Below are positions 13,409 through 14,247 of a stretch of DNA of 14,247 nt, one piece after another; position 1 is the first letter of the stretch, and every line of letters begins with the position of its first letter. Origin of the DNA: an uncultured Bacilli bacterium (GTDB lineage Bacteria > Bacillota_I > Bacilli_A > RF39 > UBA660); assembly GCA_944329505.1 (NCBI GenBank), contig CALVIJ010000016.1, forward strand, positions 1 through 14,247, in the 5' to 3' direction. The notes under the pieces were generated by a model. That model was not told the DNA's origin, did not search any database, and saw only the letters and a program-made list of their open reading frames with translations. The position numbers were made by a program, and so were the translations under genes.

Positions 13409-14247
13409 ATATTTCTTTCGTTTTTTTATAAAAATTATTAAAATAATTATCAAAATAATACTAAACAAAAGTATAAGGAGAAAATTTTCTTTTATAAAAC
13501 CCAATAAACTAAATTTTAAATTTTCATTTAACGTTATAGTTTGCGTTTCAATTAATTCATCTTGATAATATATATCTAAAGTTCCTAAAGTCTCCCCTTT
13601 TTTAGTAAATGATGAAATTTCCTCTTTTCCATTATAAATAAACTTTATATCATTTTTATCATAATTATTTTCTAAATACATCATTATAGTATCGGTAGGA
13701 TAAAGTTTAACACTCTCCTCTTCAGTATATTTCGCCTTAATCTCTTGAAATGGCTCTTTCTTATTTACAATTACCTGATTACTATAATTCTGAATAAAAT
13801 AATCATATATTGTTTTAGCATCTTCAATATTATGGGGAGCTTTTTTATCATATAAAGCCCCTAATGTTACTAACATATAATTCACATCATTTGCTTCAGC
13901 AATAGTTGCTAAACAAAGACCAGCATCGGTAGTAGTTCCAGTTTTTCCTCCCAAAACATAAGGAATATCAATTTCAAACTTTGTAGCATTGCCTTGAATT
14001 GTACTATTGAATTTAATTTGACCATCTGATGTAACATAATCGTTTGTCGTTATAATAGTTTTAAAATCTGGATTTCCCAAAGCTTCTTTAAAAATTAAAG
14101 ATACCTCTCTAGCCGTCGAATAGTTTTCTTCATCATCCAAACCAATGACCGTACTAAAATGTGTATGTTCTAATTTCATTTCTTTTACTTTATCATTCAT
14201 TTTTTGAATAAAATTATCTTCGCTTCCTGCTATATTACGAGCTAAAG
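13394..14247 (-). CDS. D-alanyl-D-alanine carboxypeptidase, C-terminal part (cut by window end)
   Basis: The reading frame stays open to the window edge, so only the last 283 residues are seen; the Met at 14200 is internal. The visible part begins LARNIAGSEDNFIQKMND and continues to THFSTVIGLDD and YSTAREVS, all typical of family S11 low-molecular-weight penicillin-binding proteins that trim D-Ala from peptidoglycan. The KTG box is present in LGGKTGTTTDAG (near 13935-13954). The SxxK serine and SxN boxes must lie beyond the edge. After the catalytic domain comes a beta-rich region, then one hydrophobic segment (about FLLILLFSIILIIILIIFI) and a short basic tail, giving a C-terminal membrane anchor instead of the common amphipathic helix. 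DacA/DacF-type; the exact paralogue is unclear. Confidence 0.92.
   Translation of the reverse strand, partial: LARNIAGSEDNFIQKMNDKVKEMKLEHTHFSTVIGLDDEENYSTAREVSLIFKEALGNPDFKTIITTNDYVTSDGQIKFNSTIQGNATKFEIDIPYVLGGKTGTTTDAGLCLATIAEANDVNYMLVTLGALYDKKAPHNIEDAKTIYDYFIQNYSNQVIVNKKEPFQEIKAKYTEEESVKLYPTDTIMMYLENNYDKNDIKFIYNGKEEISSFTKKGETLGTLDIYYQDELIETQTITLNENLKFSLLGFIKENFLLILLFSIILIIILIIFIKKRKKYKIAS

Overview
This window reads as chromosomal DNA of an AT-rich, Gram-positive-type bacterium, probably an uncultured gut member of Bacilli or of an Erysipelotrichia/RF39-like lineage. The signs are a very low GC content, strong AGGAGG-type ribosome sites, sigma-A-like promoters, a FemA/B-type cross-bridge enzyme, a DacA-type carboxypeptidase, a lipoprotein signal, and an oxygen-sensitive activase of the 2-hydroxyacyl-CoA dehydratase type (typical of anaerobes). 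TGA is used as a stop, so this is not a Mycoplasma-type genetic code. The taxonomic guess is inference. I see no IS element, phage gene, CRISPR array or integrase.

Layout. 1-256: tRNA-Arg(UCU) with its own promoter and terminator. 318-1934 (+): membrane-anchored arylsulfate sulfotransferase, facing 1964-3991 (-) DNA topoisomerase I (topA) across a shared bidirectional terminator. 4163-6098 (+): a tandem pair of paralogous proteins, each an N-terminal helix-turn-helix-like segment joined to a calcineurin-type metallophosphoesterase. 6121-9012 (-): three overlapping genes (DUF2229-like, 2-hydroxyacyl-CoA dehydratase-like, and HgdC-type activase) that together match the parts of the giant fused activase/DUF2229 proteins of anaerobes. 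A 53-residue cysteine-rich DUF1540 protein (9103-9264) is divergent from them and is easily missed. 9352-10599 (+): FemA/B-like peptidoglycan aminoacyltransferase. 10640-12024 (-): rnc and a YebC/YeeI-type gene, overlapping. 12304-13387 (+): yidD overlapping a ZnuA-like lipoprotein gene. 13394 to the window end (-): C-terminal part of a D,D-carboxypeptidase.

How they fit. Most of the window is housekeeping: translation, DNA topology, RNA processing, cell wall and membrane insertion. The accessory parts most worth attention are the split activase operon with its divergent cysteine-rich partner, the tandem HTH-phosphoesterases, the sulfotransferase, and a ZnuA-like lipoprotein that seems to have lost its metal-binding histidines. 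The genome is compact: converging genes share bidirectional hairpins that overlap or contain stop codons, genes in operons overlap by 4 to 22 bases, and several promoters sit almost against the ribosome binding site.
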